Translations under genes and position numbers: made by a program
Origin: an uncultured Bacilli bacterium
Lineage (GTDB): Bacteria > Bacillota_I > Bacilli_A > RF39 > UBA660
DNA length: 47,655 nucleotides
Assembly (NCBI GenBank): GCA_947629935.1
Contig: CANRFQ010000010.1
Coordinates: forward strand, 1 to 47,655
Direction: 5' to 3'
Shown: one piece after another, positions 36,660-44,728 of the stretch
Layout of the letters: each line of letters starts with the position of its first letter
Numbering within the stretch: position 1 is the first letter of the stretch
Notes under the pieces: model-generated
The model's database searches: none
Seen by the model: the letters and a program-made list of their open reading frames with translations, nothing else
Told to the model about the DNA's origin: nothing

Positions 36660-37547
36660 ATGAAGAAAAAATATAATTATATTTATTTAAAAGATGATAC
36701 TAAAGCTTACTTTTTAAAAAGAATAAAAGACGCTAATTTAAAAGATTATTACGCAGTAAATGGTAAGAATAAAATGTTTAAATTAGTGCGCAAGTTGGCT
36801 ACTAAAAGTCAGTTTTTTTGGGGAAGTTGGAAAAAGCATGTTAAAGAATATGATTGGTTCATTTTAGGTGAACATAGTTTTAATCCCCAATTTACTAGAT
36901 ATATTAAACAGCAAAATCCGGATGCAAGAATTATTATGTTTATTTGGAATGCTATTGTTCCTTATAATAGTGATAAACCTAATTATCAAGCAGCTTTTAA
37001 GGATAAAAATTTAGATGAGATTTGGACATTTGATCGAAATGATGCTAAAACTTATAATGTTCCTTTTAATACGCAATTTTACACGAAAGACTTTTCAATT
37101 GATTGCTCTGTAATCGATAATGATATTGTCTTTATTGGAAGAGATAAAGGACGTCTTGAAAAAATAAAAGGGTTAGAAGAAAAATTTCAAAATATGGGCT
37201 TGAAAACTGATATAAATGTGGTATTAAGAGAAAAAGACTATGTCCCTTATGAAAAATATTTAAAAACAGTGGGACGTTCAAAAGCTATCTTAAGTGTTAT
37301 GGCAGGTCATCAGGTCGGCTTAGATTTAAGGGCTATGGAATCAATATTTTTTGAAAAAAAATACATTACAACAAATAAGGATATTGTTAATTATGATTTT
37401 TATGATCCTCAAAATATATTTGTTATTGGGAAAGATAAATGGCAAAATTTTAAAGAGTTTATAAATTCCCCTTATAAAAAAATAGATGCTCAAATAGTTA
37501 ACAGATATGATTTTCATAATTGGCTAAAAAGATTTGATGAGAAGTAG
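36660..37547 (+). CDS. CgeB-like putative glycosyltransferase
   Basis: The 295-aa soluble protein has no N-terminal signal. Features are RIIMFIWNAIVPY, LDEIWTFDRNDAKTY, IVFIGRDKGRLEKI and LDLRAMESIFFEKKYITT, a pattern seen in CgeB/lipopolysaccharide-biosynthesis GT-B proteins, with the late RAMESIF Glu in the donor-site position. RBS TAAGGAG. It is 3 nt from the preceding gene and 2 nt from the ABC permease gene, so it is part of the same operon. Specificity unknown. Confidence 0.65.
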   Translation: MKKKYNYIYLKDDTKAYFLKRIKDANLKDYYAVNGKNKMFKLVRKLATKSQFFWGSWKKHVKEYDWFILGEHSFNPQFTRYIKQQNPDARIIMFIWNAIVPYNSDKPNYQAAFKDKNLDEIWTFDRNDAKTYNVPFNTQFYTKDFSIDCSVIDNDIVFIGRDKGRLEKIKGLEEKFQNMGLKTDINVVLREKDYVPYEKYLKTVGRSKAILSVMAGHQVGLDLRAMESIFFEKKYITTNKDIVNYDFYDPQNIFVIGKDKWQNFKEFINSPYKKIDAQIVNRYDFHNWLKRFDEK

Positions 37548-37549
37548 TT

Positions 37550-38332
37550 ATGAGAGAAATTATTAAAAATATCAAAAAATATTTTCCATTTATTATTTAT
37601 AGTACAAAATCCAAATTAAAAAGTGAAGTGGCAGGTTCTTATCTTAATTCTTTATGGTGGGTTTTAAGTCCACTATGTATGATGCTTATTTATATGTTTG
37701 TGGTCGTAGTGGTTTTTAAAAGCAAAGAACCTAATTTACCCGTTTTTGTTTTTATTGGGTTAACTTTATGGGATTATTTTAATAGAGTTTTAAGTTCTAG
37801 TCCCAAATTATTAAAAAGTAATCGGAATGTAGTTAATAAAATATATATTCCAAAATACATTTTATTAATTATTGATACTTTTGTAATGTTATTTAAATTT
37901 TTTATCTCTTTAATAATTGTTCTTATCTTTATGATAATCTTTAAAATACATTTTACTTTTAAAATGTTTTATTTTATTCCGATTGTAATAGTTTTATATC
38001 TTTTAACTTTTGGACTTAGTTTAATTATAATGCATTATGGTGTTTATTTTGGAGATTTACATAATATAATTCGCATTATTTTAAGATTTGTTTTCTATTT
38101 TTCTGGAGTATTTTATAATATTTTATTAAGAGTACCTGAACCGTTTAATAAAATGCTTTTAACTTTTAATCCTATTGCTACCTTAATTAATGAATCAAGG
38201 AATGTTTTAATTAACAATATTAATCCTAATTTTATTTTAATTGGTATATGGTTTATAATTAGTATTATATTAAGTATAATAGGATTTAGATTAATTAAAA
38301 AATATGAAAATAGTTATTCTAAGGTGATGTAA
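37550..38332 (+). CDS. ABC-2 type polysaccharide export permease (Wzm/TagG-like)
   Basis: The 260-aa protein has six predicted membrane helices. The N-terminal cytoplasmic helix and the SEVAGSYLNSLWWVLSPL block are typical of Wzm/TagG permeases of glycan ABC exporters. The late FNPIATLINESRNVLI block is also characteristic. It overlaps the ATPase gene by one base (TAATG), so the two form an export complex for the finished, lipid-linked polymer. Confidence 0.92.
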   Translation: MREIIKNIKKYFPFIIYSTKSKLKSEVAGSYLNSLWWVLSPLCMMLIYMFVVVVVFKSKEPNLPVFVFIGLTLWDYFNRVLSSSPKLLKSNRNVVNKIYIPKYILLIIDTFVMLFKFFISLIIVLIFMIIFKIHFTFKMFYFIPIVIVLYLLTFGLSLIIMHYGVYFGDLHNIIRIILRFVFYFSGVFYNILLRVPEPFNKMLLTFNPIATLINESRNVLINNINPNFILIGIWFIISIILSIIGFRLIKKYENSYSKVM

Positions 38333-39060
38333 TGAAAGCAATAAGTGTTAAAAATGTTGAAGTAAATTATTATACAATCAAAGAAGAATCTTTTAGTAAA
38401 AGAGTTTTAAAACGAATTAAAAAGAAAAAGTTTACAGCTTTAACTAATATCAGTTTTGAAGTAGAAGAGGGTAGTGTTATAGGAATTGTAGGTTCCAACG
38501 GTAGTGGTAAATCAACATTACTCAGAACAATTGCCAACATTTTTGCGCCGGATAAAGGGGAAATTAATTTATATGGCAATAGTATAAATTTATTATCTTT
38601 AGGAACCGGTTTTGATCCGGAATTAACTGGTTATGAAAATATTTTTTTATCGGGAATGTTGTTGGGATTTTCCAAAAAATTTATTAAATCTAAATTAAAT
38701 GATATTATTGACTTTTCGGAATTAGGAGAGTTTATATATAATCCGATTAAAACATATTCATCCGGAATGTATTCAAAGTTAGCATTTGCCATTATGGCAT
38801 TTTTGGATTCGGATATATTATTAATAGATGAAGTTTTATCGGTAGGAGATATTCATTTTCAAGAAAAAAGTTATAACAAAATGTTAGAACTTATTAAAAA
38901 CAAAAAAAGGACGGTTTTAATTGTTTCACATACGACTAGTACAATTGCAGAATTATGTAATGAAGTTATTTGGATTGATAAAGGACATATAAAAGAAATT
39001 GGTAAAACTGAGGAAGTTTTAAAAAATTATCGTAGTTTTATGAAAACTTTAAAAAGATAA
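38332..39060 (+). CDS. ABC transporter ATPase for polysaccharide export (Wzt/TagH-like)
   Basis: The 242-aa protein has Walker A GSNGSGKST (54-62), signature YSSGMYSKL and Walker B ILLIDEVLSVGD, followed by the switch His in LIVSHTT. The N-terminal NYYTIKEES-SKRVLKRIKKKKF insertion is typical of Wzt/TagH/RfbE ATPases. It ends right after the nucleotide-binding domain and lacks the ~150-200-aa C-terminal carbohydrate-binding domain of E. coli O9a Wzt. Last intact gene of the operon; decayed genes on the other strand begin at its stop. Confidence 0.93.
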   Translation: MKAISVKNVEVNYYTIKEESFSKRVLKRIKKKKFTALTNISFEVEEGSVIGIVGSNGSGKSTLLRTIANIFAPDKGEINLYGNSINLLSLGTGFDPELTGYENIFLSGMLLGFSKKFIKSKLNDIIDFSELGEFIYNPIKTYSSGMYSKLAFAIMAFLDSDILLIDEVLSVGDIHFQEKSYNKMLELIKNKKRTVLIVSHTTSTIAELCNEVIWIDKGHIKEIGKTEEVLKNYRSFMKTLKR

Positions 39061-39590
39061 TTGATATAAATTCATCTGTTTCATCCCAAATTGCACTATG
39101 AGTTTTATATAGTAATTTTATGCTGTTGTTATAAGCCAGTAATTTTTAAAATTATCTTCTTTGCCTGAATAAATATTAATATAAATTTTGGATGATGAGA
39201 AAATTTTGTTCAATATTATTGAGTAATGGTTGTGGGATTTCAAGCTTTCTTATGGTTAAGATAAAGCAAGATAGCGGAAACTTTAAAGTTTAAAGTACCA
39301 ACTAGTTCGCTATCATTAGGCAAATTATTTTTAATATATTCAGTTACATCTTTATTAGAAGAATAATTTTTACTAATATTTTGCTTAATAGGAGAAATAG
39401 ATAAGTAAGGCAAATTAGCAAATAAAATTAGTAAAAGAATGATTAATATATATTTGGGTGATTTTTTGAGGGCTTCTTTTAAAGCAATCCAACTATAGAA
39501 TATAATAGGAGATGGATCTATAATATAAGCAAAAATGAACCATTCAAACAGTATTGCCAAATATATAAAAGAAGACGATTGCAAAAACAA
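39061..39590 (-). pseudogene. 3' remnant of a multipass (GT39-like) membrane protein
   Basis: On the minus strand, 39590-39240 encodes three membrane helices and then VTEYIKNNLPNDSELVGT...ILLYLNHKK, the C-terminal pattern of large membrane glycosyltransferases. The frame is then broken. After a one-base-type shift at about 39240 it continues as LKSHNHYSIILNKIF...NYWLITTA, with a stop at 39118-39120, and the same frame reads on to the end of the ATPase gene. The N-terminal several hundred residues are missing. Truncated and frameshifted, so not functional. Confidence 0.6.
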
Positions 39591-39649
39591 AGTCTATTAA
39601 TTAAAAAATTAATCTTGAATAAAGAAAATGTAATAAAAAATTGTTTTAT

Positions 39650-40652
39650 TTAAGTTAAAATTTTCTTCAAAAATGGTAATTTATATAAAATAACACTAGT
39701 AATATATGATAGTGCAAAAATTAAACCAACTGCTATCATTTCTCCAAAAATAAAAGGAAAATTATTTGTATAAACTTTTAAAAAGTTGTGAAGTAAAATG
39801 GAATATGGATAGTGAACTATATATATTCCAAGGCTATATTTGGCTATTTTTTTAATTAATTTATTATATTTAAATTTTATTTTTCCAGTTGAAAAAATTT
39901 TAAATATCATAATACTTTCCAAAATATTAAACATATTTGTATTTGGAATATTTTTGGTAATTATAATCATTATAATATAGCCGATTATTCCTATAATTCC
40001 ACAGCTATATATAATCTTTTCATTTATAAAATCTTTCACTGTAATATAATACCCTAATAAGTAAATATATAATAAATGGTTTAAATTGAAGACGGTAATT
40101 TTTATATGAAAAAAGTCATTTATAGTAGGAATTAAAATACCTAAAATAAATAATGAAATTAAAATAAATTTAGCTGTTTTTTTATCAGCATTTTTTGTAA
40201 ATATTTTTAAAGCAGGTGTTAAAATATATAATCCAATAAGCATATAAATATACCACAAATGGTCCATAGTTTTTCCCTGTATTAAATCACAAAAGCTAAT
40301 TAAAAGTATTTTCAATATGTTGCCATTTCCATTATTTATGTTAGCACATATGCAAAATGTATATCCGAATATTAATAATATTAAAACCATTTTTTTAATA
40401 TATTTTTTTATTTTAGAAAGGGGAAATATTTTTTGAGGGGGCTAATAATAGATATCCGCTAATCATTATAAAACAAGACACTCCGATATTATTAAAAATT
40501 CCAAGAATTACTATATTAAATATTTTTAAAGCTGAGTTTAAATTGGTGTAGGCAGAACTGAAATGCCTTATGACATGAAATACTACTAGTGATATACATG
40601 CAAAACATCTTAAAATTTCAATCCATTCAATTTTTTTAGATACTTTATCCAT
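39650..40652 (-). pseudogene. Acyltransferase-3-family membrane protein, interrupted by a frameshift
   Basis: Minus-strand 40652-40413 encodes the typical N-terminus (KIEWIEILRCFACISLVVFHVIRHF, then ...FIMISGYLLLAPSKNISPF, stop). In the other frame the continuation ...SKIKKYIKKMVLILL...DHLWYIYMLIGLYILTPALK... runs to 39650. Joined, the pieces give about 330 aa with ~10 helices, the normal size for acyltransferase-3 proteins that O-acetylate glycans. The break falls at about 40415-40437, near a 5-base G/C run (40436-40440) and a T6 run. RBS AAAGGGGG precedes the ATG. It could be a true pseudogene, a phase-variable gene or a sequence error. Confidence 0.7.
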
Positions 40653-40941
40653 TTAATATTAATCCCCCTTTGAGATTAGATAAATATCCGAGATATTATT
40701 TTTTTAAATATATTTATTTTTTTTATTATATCCCATCTGGTCGCATTTTCAAAGGAAATGTTATTATTTTTTTACGTAACTAAATATAGTATCAAAAGTA
40801 TAGTGTTAACTTTATAGAAAAAATATTAATAGTAATGTAAGGGATATATGAAATAATAGAAATTCAACTCATCAGATGTAGTAATACTTTATAAAAAAGA
40901 AATAAGAATTAAACCTCTTTATTTCATTTACATAGGGTTAC
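40653..40941. other. Gene-free A+T-rich spacer
   Basis: No supported gene lies between the two minus-strand genes. It holds the RBS of the acyltransferase gene (minus strand, about 40668-40672) and, at its right end, the probable terminator of the next minus-strand gene. No repeats or RNA genes were recognised. Confidence 0.6.
40893..40925 (-). terminator. Probable terminator of the minus-strand gene at 40942-41573
   Basis: On the minus strand: GAAATAAAGA (40925-40916), loop, TCTTATTTC (40907-40899), then TTTTTT (40898-40893). The stem has one bulged base. Confidence 0.5.
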
Positions 40942-41573
40942 TTACACACTCATTTTATTGATTAACTTCTTACTATCCGGTACCGGAATAATTTCAAATA
41001 CACTTAAGTCTAATATAGTTTCTATATTTTCGATATCTTTTATTTCTCTAATTAACTCTTGTGCCATTTCTAATAAAGGTTCTTTATTTTTTACTAATTT
41101 TTCAAAATGTGATTTTGAATTAAAAGGCACTACATAAAACGTAGACCCATGAAATAAACCATGTTTCTCAATTCTTATGGCATATTCCTTTTCTTGAGTA
41201 TATATTAAAATAGTTTTATCATCTACATGAAAGGCTTTATCAAAATCATTTATCTCATCTTCTGGAGTACTAAAATCTTCTGTATTAGGATTTTTTTCGT
41301 CATAAATTGTTCCTTTGATTATGCAAGTCATACCCTTATTCGAACTAATAGCATAGCAACTATTATTAGAACAAAAAACATATATAATTTTGCTCAAAAC
41401 CATATCCACAAAGCAAGATTCTGTATCATAAAAAGCTATCTCATCACCTATTTTTGAATAAAGGTATATTCGTCAAATTCTTTTAAAGAACGGTAATATT
41501 CATCAAAAGGCACATCTTCTCTTATATCTATTTTTATAAAATTTTCTTGCTTAATTATTTGAATATTACTCAT
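40942..41573 (-). pseudogene. Uncharacterised soluble protein gene, split by a frameshift
   Basis: The ATG at 41573-41571 has RBS GAAGGAG and opens MSNIQIIKQENFIKI...EFDEYTFIQK, then meets TAG at 41450-41448. One extra A in the A5 run (41455-41451) would continue the frame as ...KIGDEIAFYDTESCFVDMVLSK and through to 40942, giving about 210 aa. The longest open part alone is 155 aa (from a GTG at 41409). No family recognised; no membrane helix or signal peptide. Disabled gene, programmed shift or sequence error cannot be told apart here. Confidence 0.55.
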
Positions 41574-41704
41574 TATTTCGCTCCTTCTCAATACTTCTCA
41601 TTAAAAAATGTTTATAGTTATTATTATAATGTTATTTTAATTTTTTGCAATAATTTTGTTAACTAGATAAAGCAATTTTCTATGGCAATTTTAGGTGTAT
41701 ATCA

Positions 41705-41710
41705 TATAAT
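41705..41710 (+). promoter_or_regulatory. -10 element of the yabG promoter
   Basis: TATAAT at 41705-41710; no convincing -35 at the proper distance. Transcription would start at about 41717, after the in-frame ATG at 41714, so yabG translation should begin at 41726. Confidence 0.45.
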
Positions 41711-41725
41711 ATTATGGTGAGAATT

Positions 41726-42502
41726 ATGGAAATAAAAAAAGGCGATTTTGTAACGCGTAAATCTTATGAAAATGATACCGTATTTTTAGTATTGAATGTC
41801 CAAAATAATATTTGCTATTTAAAAGGAGTAGATGTTCGTCTTTATGCTGATAGTAAAGAGGACGATTTAATAAAAGTTAATAAACCAAAAGAAAATGATG
41901 ATTTTGTAGAAAAATTTAAAGATGAATTTTTAATGGATCGCAATGATTTTTTTTACCTGCCTCCAAAGATTGTTCACGTTGATGGAGATCCAGAGTATTT
42001 AGAACGTTGTTTGAAATTTTATAAAGAAGCGGGTGTTTTAGCAGTAGGGAAAAGCATTCCCGAAAAAGATATCGCTAAAGAATTGCCAAATTTATTAACA
42101 AGTATCAATCCAGATATAGTCATAATAAGTGGGCATGATGCATATTATAGAAAAAAAGGAGATATCCACGATATTAATAATTATAAAAATAGTGCCAATT
42201 TTGTGAATGCCATCAATGTCGCTCGCAAATATGAAAAAAGTCATGAGAAATTGGTGATTATTGCCGGAGCATGTCAAAGTAATTATGAAGAATTAATTAA
42301 AGCTGGGGCCAATTTTGCGTCTAGTCCGAAAAGAGTGAATATTCATGCCTTAGATCCAGCCATCATCGCTGTATCCTTAGCATTAACAGAAAGAAATAAA
42401 GAAATAGATCTAGTCGAATTATTATCTAAAACCAAATATGGTAAAGATGGTATGGGTGGTTTAAAATGTAATGGTTTAATGTACGTGGGTTATCCTAGAT
42501 AG
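41726..42502 (+). CDS. yabG: Sporulation-specific protease YabG
   Basis: The protein is 258 aa from the ATG at 41726 (GGTGAG at 41716-41721 as RBS). YabG is a cysteine protease that processes spore coat proteins. Seen: the N-terminal KKGDFVTRKSY beta-barrel-like part, KIVHVDGDPEYL, IISGHDAYY with its His, and IIAGACQSNYEELIKAGANFASSP with Cys183, the likely nucleophile. The B. subtilis protein is about 290 aa. It is followed at 9 nt by veg, as in Bacillus. Its presence suggests the organism makes, or recently made, spores. Confidence 0.93.
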   Translation: MEIKKGDFVTRKSYENDTVFLVLNVQNNICYLKGVDVRLYADSKEDDLIKVNKPKENDDFVEKFKDEFLMDRNDFFYLPPKIVHVDGDPEYLERCLKFYKEAGVLAVGKSIPEKDIAKELPNLLTSINPDIVIISGHDAYYRKKGDIHDINNYKNSANFVNAINVARKYEKSHEKLVIIAGACQSNYEELIKAGANFASSPKRVNIHALDPAIIAVSLALTERNKEIDLVELLSKTKYGKDGMGGLKCNGLMYVGYPR

Positions 42503-42511
42503 GGGGATTTT

Positions 42512-42724
42512 TTGAATCTAGATAACATAAAAGCGGAGATTAAAAGTAACTTAAATCAAGCAGTTGCGGTAACTGTTTATGGAATGCGAAATAAAACAAA
42601 TCATTATGTAGGTATAATCTCCGGAATATATCCGAATATATTTACAATTTTAACTGATGGAGAAAATAAAAGTTTTTCTTATGCGGATATCGCTACTAAA
42701 GAAATAAAAATTGAATATTTATAA
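42512..42724 (+). CDS. veg: Veg protein (DUF1021)
   Basis: This 70-aa small beta-barrel-like protein starts at TTG 42512 behind the strong RBS AGGGGGA. It has NLDNIKAEIKSNLNQAVAVT and YPNIFTILTD...SFSYADIATKEIKI, matching the family's 'YPSVFVV...VSYSYADVLT' block. In B. subtilis Veg influences biofilm gene expression and is encoded right after yabG, as here. The length is slightly less than B. subtilis Veg (86 aa). Confidence 0.9.
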   Translation: MNLDNIKAEIKSNLNQAVAVTVYGMRNKTNHYVGIISGIYPNIFTILTDGENKSFSYADIATKEIKIEYL

Positions 42725-42741
42725 TTGTTAAAATTTAACAA
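42725..42741 (+). repeat. Perfect 17-bp palindrome between veg and spoVG
   Basis: TTGTTAAAATTTAACAA, with 8-bp arms around one A, starts right after the veg stop. It could be a weak attenuator for veg (followed by TTTCT) or an operator. It lies just upstream of a spoVG promoter candidate: TTGTTG 42755-42760, 16-nt spacer, TAATAT. Confidence 0.5.
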
Positions 42742-42814
42742 TTTCTATTGATTTTGTTGCAAATATGCTTTACACTAATATTAAGTTGAAAAATACTTTA
42801 GAAGGAGAGTTGTT

Positions 42815-43081
42815 ATGCAAATTACATCAGTAAGAGTACATAAGACTGAGAAAGAAAATTCACGAATGAAAGGTATTGCCACAGTTGTAATAGATAATTC
42901 TTTTGCTATTCATGATATAAGAATTATAGAAAAAGATGATCATCTATTTATAGCTATGCCTAGTAGAAAAACTGCTACTGGTGAATATAAGGATATAGCT
43001 CATCCAATCAATCATGATGTACGCAAACTATTCGAAGATGCAATTCTAGAAGAATATAATAAACCAGAAACAGAAGAATAA
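42815..43081 (+). CDS. spoVG: Septation/stage V sporulation regulator SpoVG
   Basis: The 88-aa nucleic-acid-binding regulator has length and sequence typical of the family: MQITSVRVHK at the start, RMKGIATVVIDNSFAIHDIRII, LFIAMPSRK, then DIAHPIN and RKLFEDAILEEY. In Firmicutes SpoVG affects sporulation, capsule and cell-wall genes by binding DNA and RNA. The strong RBS AGAAGGAGAG suggests high expression. The terminator hairpin begins inside its last codons. Confidence 0.97.
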   Translation: MQITSVRVHKTEKENSRMKGIATVVIDNSFAIHDIRIIEKDDHLFIAMPSRKTATGEYKDIAHPINHDVRKLFEDAILEEYNKPETEE

Positions 43082-43100
43082 TTAAAACTTCTGTTTTTTT
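43070..43100 (+). terminator. Rho-independent terminator overlapping the spoVG 3' end
   Basis: ACAGAAG (43070-43076, inside the coding end), 11-nt loop, CTTCTGT (43088-43094), T-run to 43101. Confidence 0.8.
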
Positions 43101-43120
43101 AAACGAGAAAGGTGATAAAG

Positions 43121-44041
43121 ATGAAATACGACATTTGCGTTTTTGGAGGATGTGCTTTAGATCAAACCTTTTTTCAAAATAAAGATGGTAGTTATAAGGA
43201 AATACCAGATATTATTTCGCCAGGAGGAAAGGGTTCAAATCAAGCCGTTGCTGCTGCAAAGGCCGGGGCTAAAACAACCATTATCACGCGAATTGGCAAA
43301 GATACCATTGGGAAAAATATTTTAGAAAATTTAATAACTTATGGTGTTGATACTTCCAATGTGGAAATGATAGATAATTTAAGTAATGATTATTCTAATA
43401 TTTATGTTAATGAGCAAACTAAAGATTATGATATTAAACGTTATGTAGGTGCTATAAATAGTTTTACCCCGGATATGATTAATAAATATCAAGATGTTCT
43501 TCTTAATTCGAAAATTATTGTAAGCCAACTCAAAGTACCTAAAGAAGTAACAGAAGCTTTAATTCAATTTTGTCATGCTAATCAAAAATTTCTAGTATTG
43601 ACTCCTTGTCGTCCCGCAAAGATAGCAATAAGTGATCCTAAAAATCTTGATTTAATTGATAAAATAAATTTAATAACTTGTAATAAAGCAGAGTGTCAAA
43701 CTATTTTTGGTACTTCTGATGTTGAATCTTGTGTTTTAAAATATCCTAACAAATTAATTGTTACTTTAGGATCAGAAGGACTTATGTATTATAATGGCCA
43801 AGAAGTTGTAAGAATTCCGGCGGCAGAAACAAAAGTAGTGGATACCACAGGGGCAGGAGATACATTGAATGGAAATTTATGCGCTTTTTTAGCCTTAGGT
43901 ATGAACTTACAAGAAGCTTTGGAAAAAGCTCTTTATGCCGCAGCTATGAAGGTTACTGTTCAATCTGCTCAAGCGGGTATGCCTTATATAGACGATTTAG
44001 AAGAGTATATTAGAACGCAAAAGGGAAGTTTAACATTATAA
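43121..44041 (+). CDS. Ribokinase-like PfkB-family carbohydrate kinase
   Basis: The protein is 306 aa from the ATG at 43121 (AAAGGTG as RBS; a GTG at 43112 is less likely). It phosphorylates a sugar or nucleoside with ATP. Seen: PGGKGSNQAVAAAKAGA in the N-terminal PfkB signature, and DTTGAGDTLNGNLCAF with the anion hole and catalytic Asp at the C-terminus. It is closest in pattern to ribokinase, but the N-terminal substrate segment differs, so the sugar is not assigned. No transporter or sugar-pathway gene sits nearby; it interrupts the sporulation gene order. Confidence 0.88.
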   Translation: MKYDICVFGGCALDQTFFQNKDGSYKEIPDIISPGGKGSNQAVAAAKAGAKTTIITRIGKDTIGKNILENLITYGVDTSNVEMIDNLSNDYSNIYVNEQTKDYDIKRYVGAINSFTPDMINKYQDVLLNSKIIVSQLKVPKEVTEALIQFCHANQKFLVLTPCRPAKIAISDPKNLDLIDKINLITCNKAECQTIFGTSDVESCVLKYPNKLIVTLGSEGLMYYNGQEVVRIPAAETKVVDTTGAGDTLNGNLCAFLALGMNLQEALEKALYAAAMKVTVQSAQAGMPYIDDLEEYIRTQKGSLTL

Positions 44042-44088
44042 GTTCTAATTAAAAAAAAGTAGCATATATTTTTCTAGGAGGAAAATAT

Positions 44089-44379
44089 ATGGATAAAGTT
44101 ATAGAAAGTATTTCAACAGTATCCCATCAATTACAAATCAGCGAACGTAAACAAATTATGCTTACCGGCATAAAAAAAATTAATTCTTTTGATAATGAAG
44201 AATTTTTAATGGAAAGTGTTATGGGAATGATCTTGTTAAAGGGGAGTGACTTAGAAATTGTTAAATTAGATACCCATGATGGTAATGTTTCGATTAAAGG
44301 TAAAATAGATAGTTTTACATATATGGATGATAATAAAAAATCAAAGGAAGATAGCTTTTTAGCTAAGTTGTTTAAATAA
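44089..44379 (+). CDS. yabP: Sporulation protein YabP
   Basis: This 96-aa protein has SHQLQISERKQIMLTGIKKINSFDNEEFL and ESVMGMILLKGSDLEIVKLD...VSIKGKIDSFTYMD (short parts), the YabP/YqfC family pattern. In B. subtilis it is made in the mother cell and is needed for sporulation together with YabQ. RBS TAGGAGGA. The stop overlaps the yabQ start by one base. Confidence 0.9.
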   Translation: MDKVIESISTVSHQLQISERKQIMLTGIKKINSFDNEEFLMESVMGMILLKGSDLEIVKLDTHDGNVSIKGKIDSFTYMDDNKKSKEDSFLAKLFK

Positions 44380-44699
44380 TGGATTATAAAATACAGCTTC
44401 TTTCTTTTTTATTTTCCTTTCTTTTTGGAATATTTTTCTTTATAACTAATTATTTTAATAAAAAGTTAATAAATAATAAAAAAATTATTTTTCAATATAT
44501 GGTTACCTTTTTATATATTATAAATATTGTTTTATTTTATATCTTAATACTTTATAAAATTAATCGAGGAGTTTTTCATATTTACTTTTTATTTATGGTT
44601 TTAATAGGATATTTATTTGCAACCAGGCTAGAAAAATATGTTAAAAAAAGTGTCAAATATTTGAAAAGCTATATAAAACATAAAAAAAAGGTGTTATAA
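44379..44699 (+). CDS. yabQ: Sporulation membrane protein YabQ
   Basis: The 106-aa protein has three predicted membrane helices and a short basic tail, with an N-terminal LLSFLFSFLFGIFFFITNYFNK region. YabQ proteins are small, poorly conserved membrane proteins needed for spore cortex formation. The assignment rests on size, topology and position between yabP and divIC. Translationally coupled to yabP (TAATG). Confidence 0.8.
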   Translation: MDYKIQLLSFLFSFLFGIFFFITNYFNKKLINNKKIIFQYMVTFLYIINIVLFYILILYKINRGVFHIYFLFMVLIGYLFATRLEKYVKKSVKYLKSYIKHKKKVL

Positions 44700-44700
44700 T
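44692..44700 (+). promoter_or_regulatory. Extended -10 promoter of divIC
   Basis: TG-T-TATAAT (44692-44700) overlaps the yabQ stop; no good -35. It would let divIC be expressed in vegetative cells independently of the sporulation genes upstream. Confidence 0.5.
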
Positions 44701-44728
44701 TTATTCAAATATAAAGTGGGTAATAAAT

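Noticed and set aside
37550-39060. Teichoic-acid export TagGH as the specific function of the ABC pair
   Set aside because: The ATPase and permease are of the Wzm/Wzt/TagGH family, but no teichoic-acid genes (tagA, tagB, tagF types) are present. The TviB/TviC and GT set indicates a HexNAcA-containing polysaccharide.
41227-41457. 76-aa plus-strand ORF opposite the uncharacterised minus-strand gene
   Set aside because: No RBS and antisense to the better-supported frameshifted gene with its own RBS and terminator.
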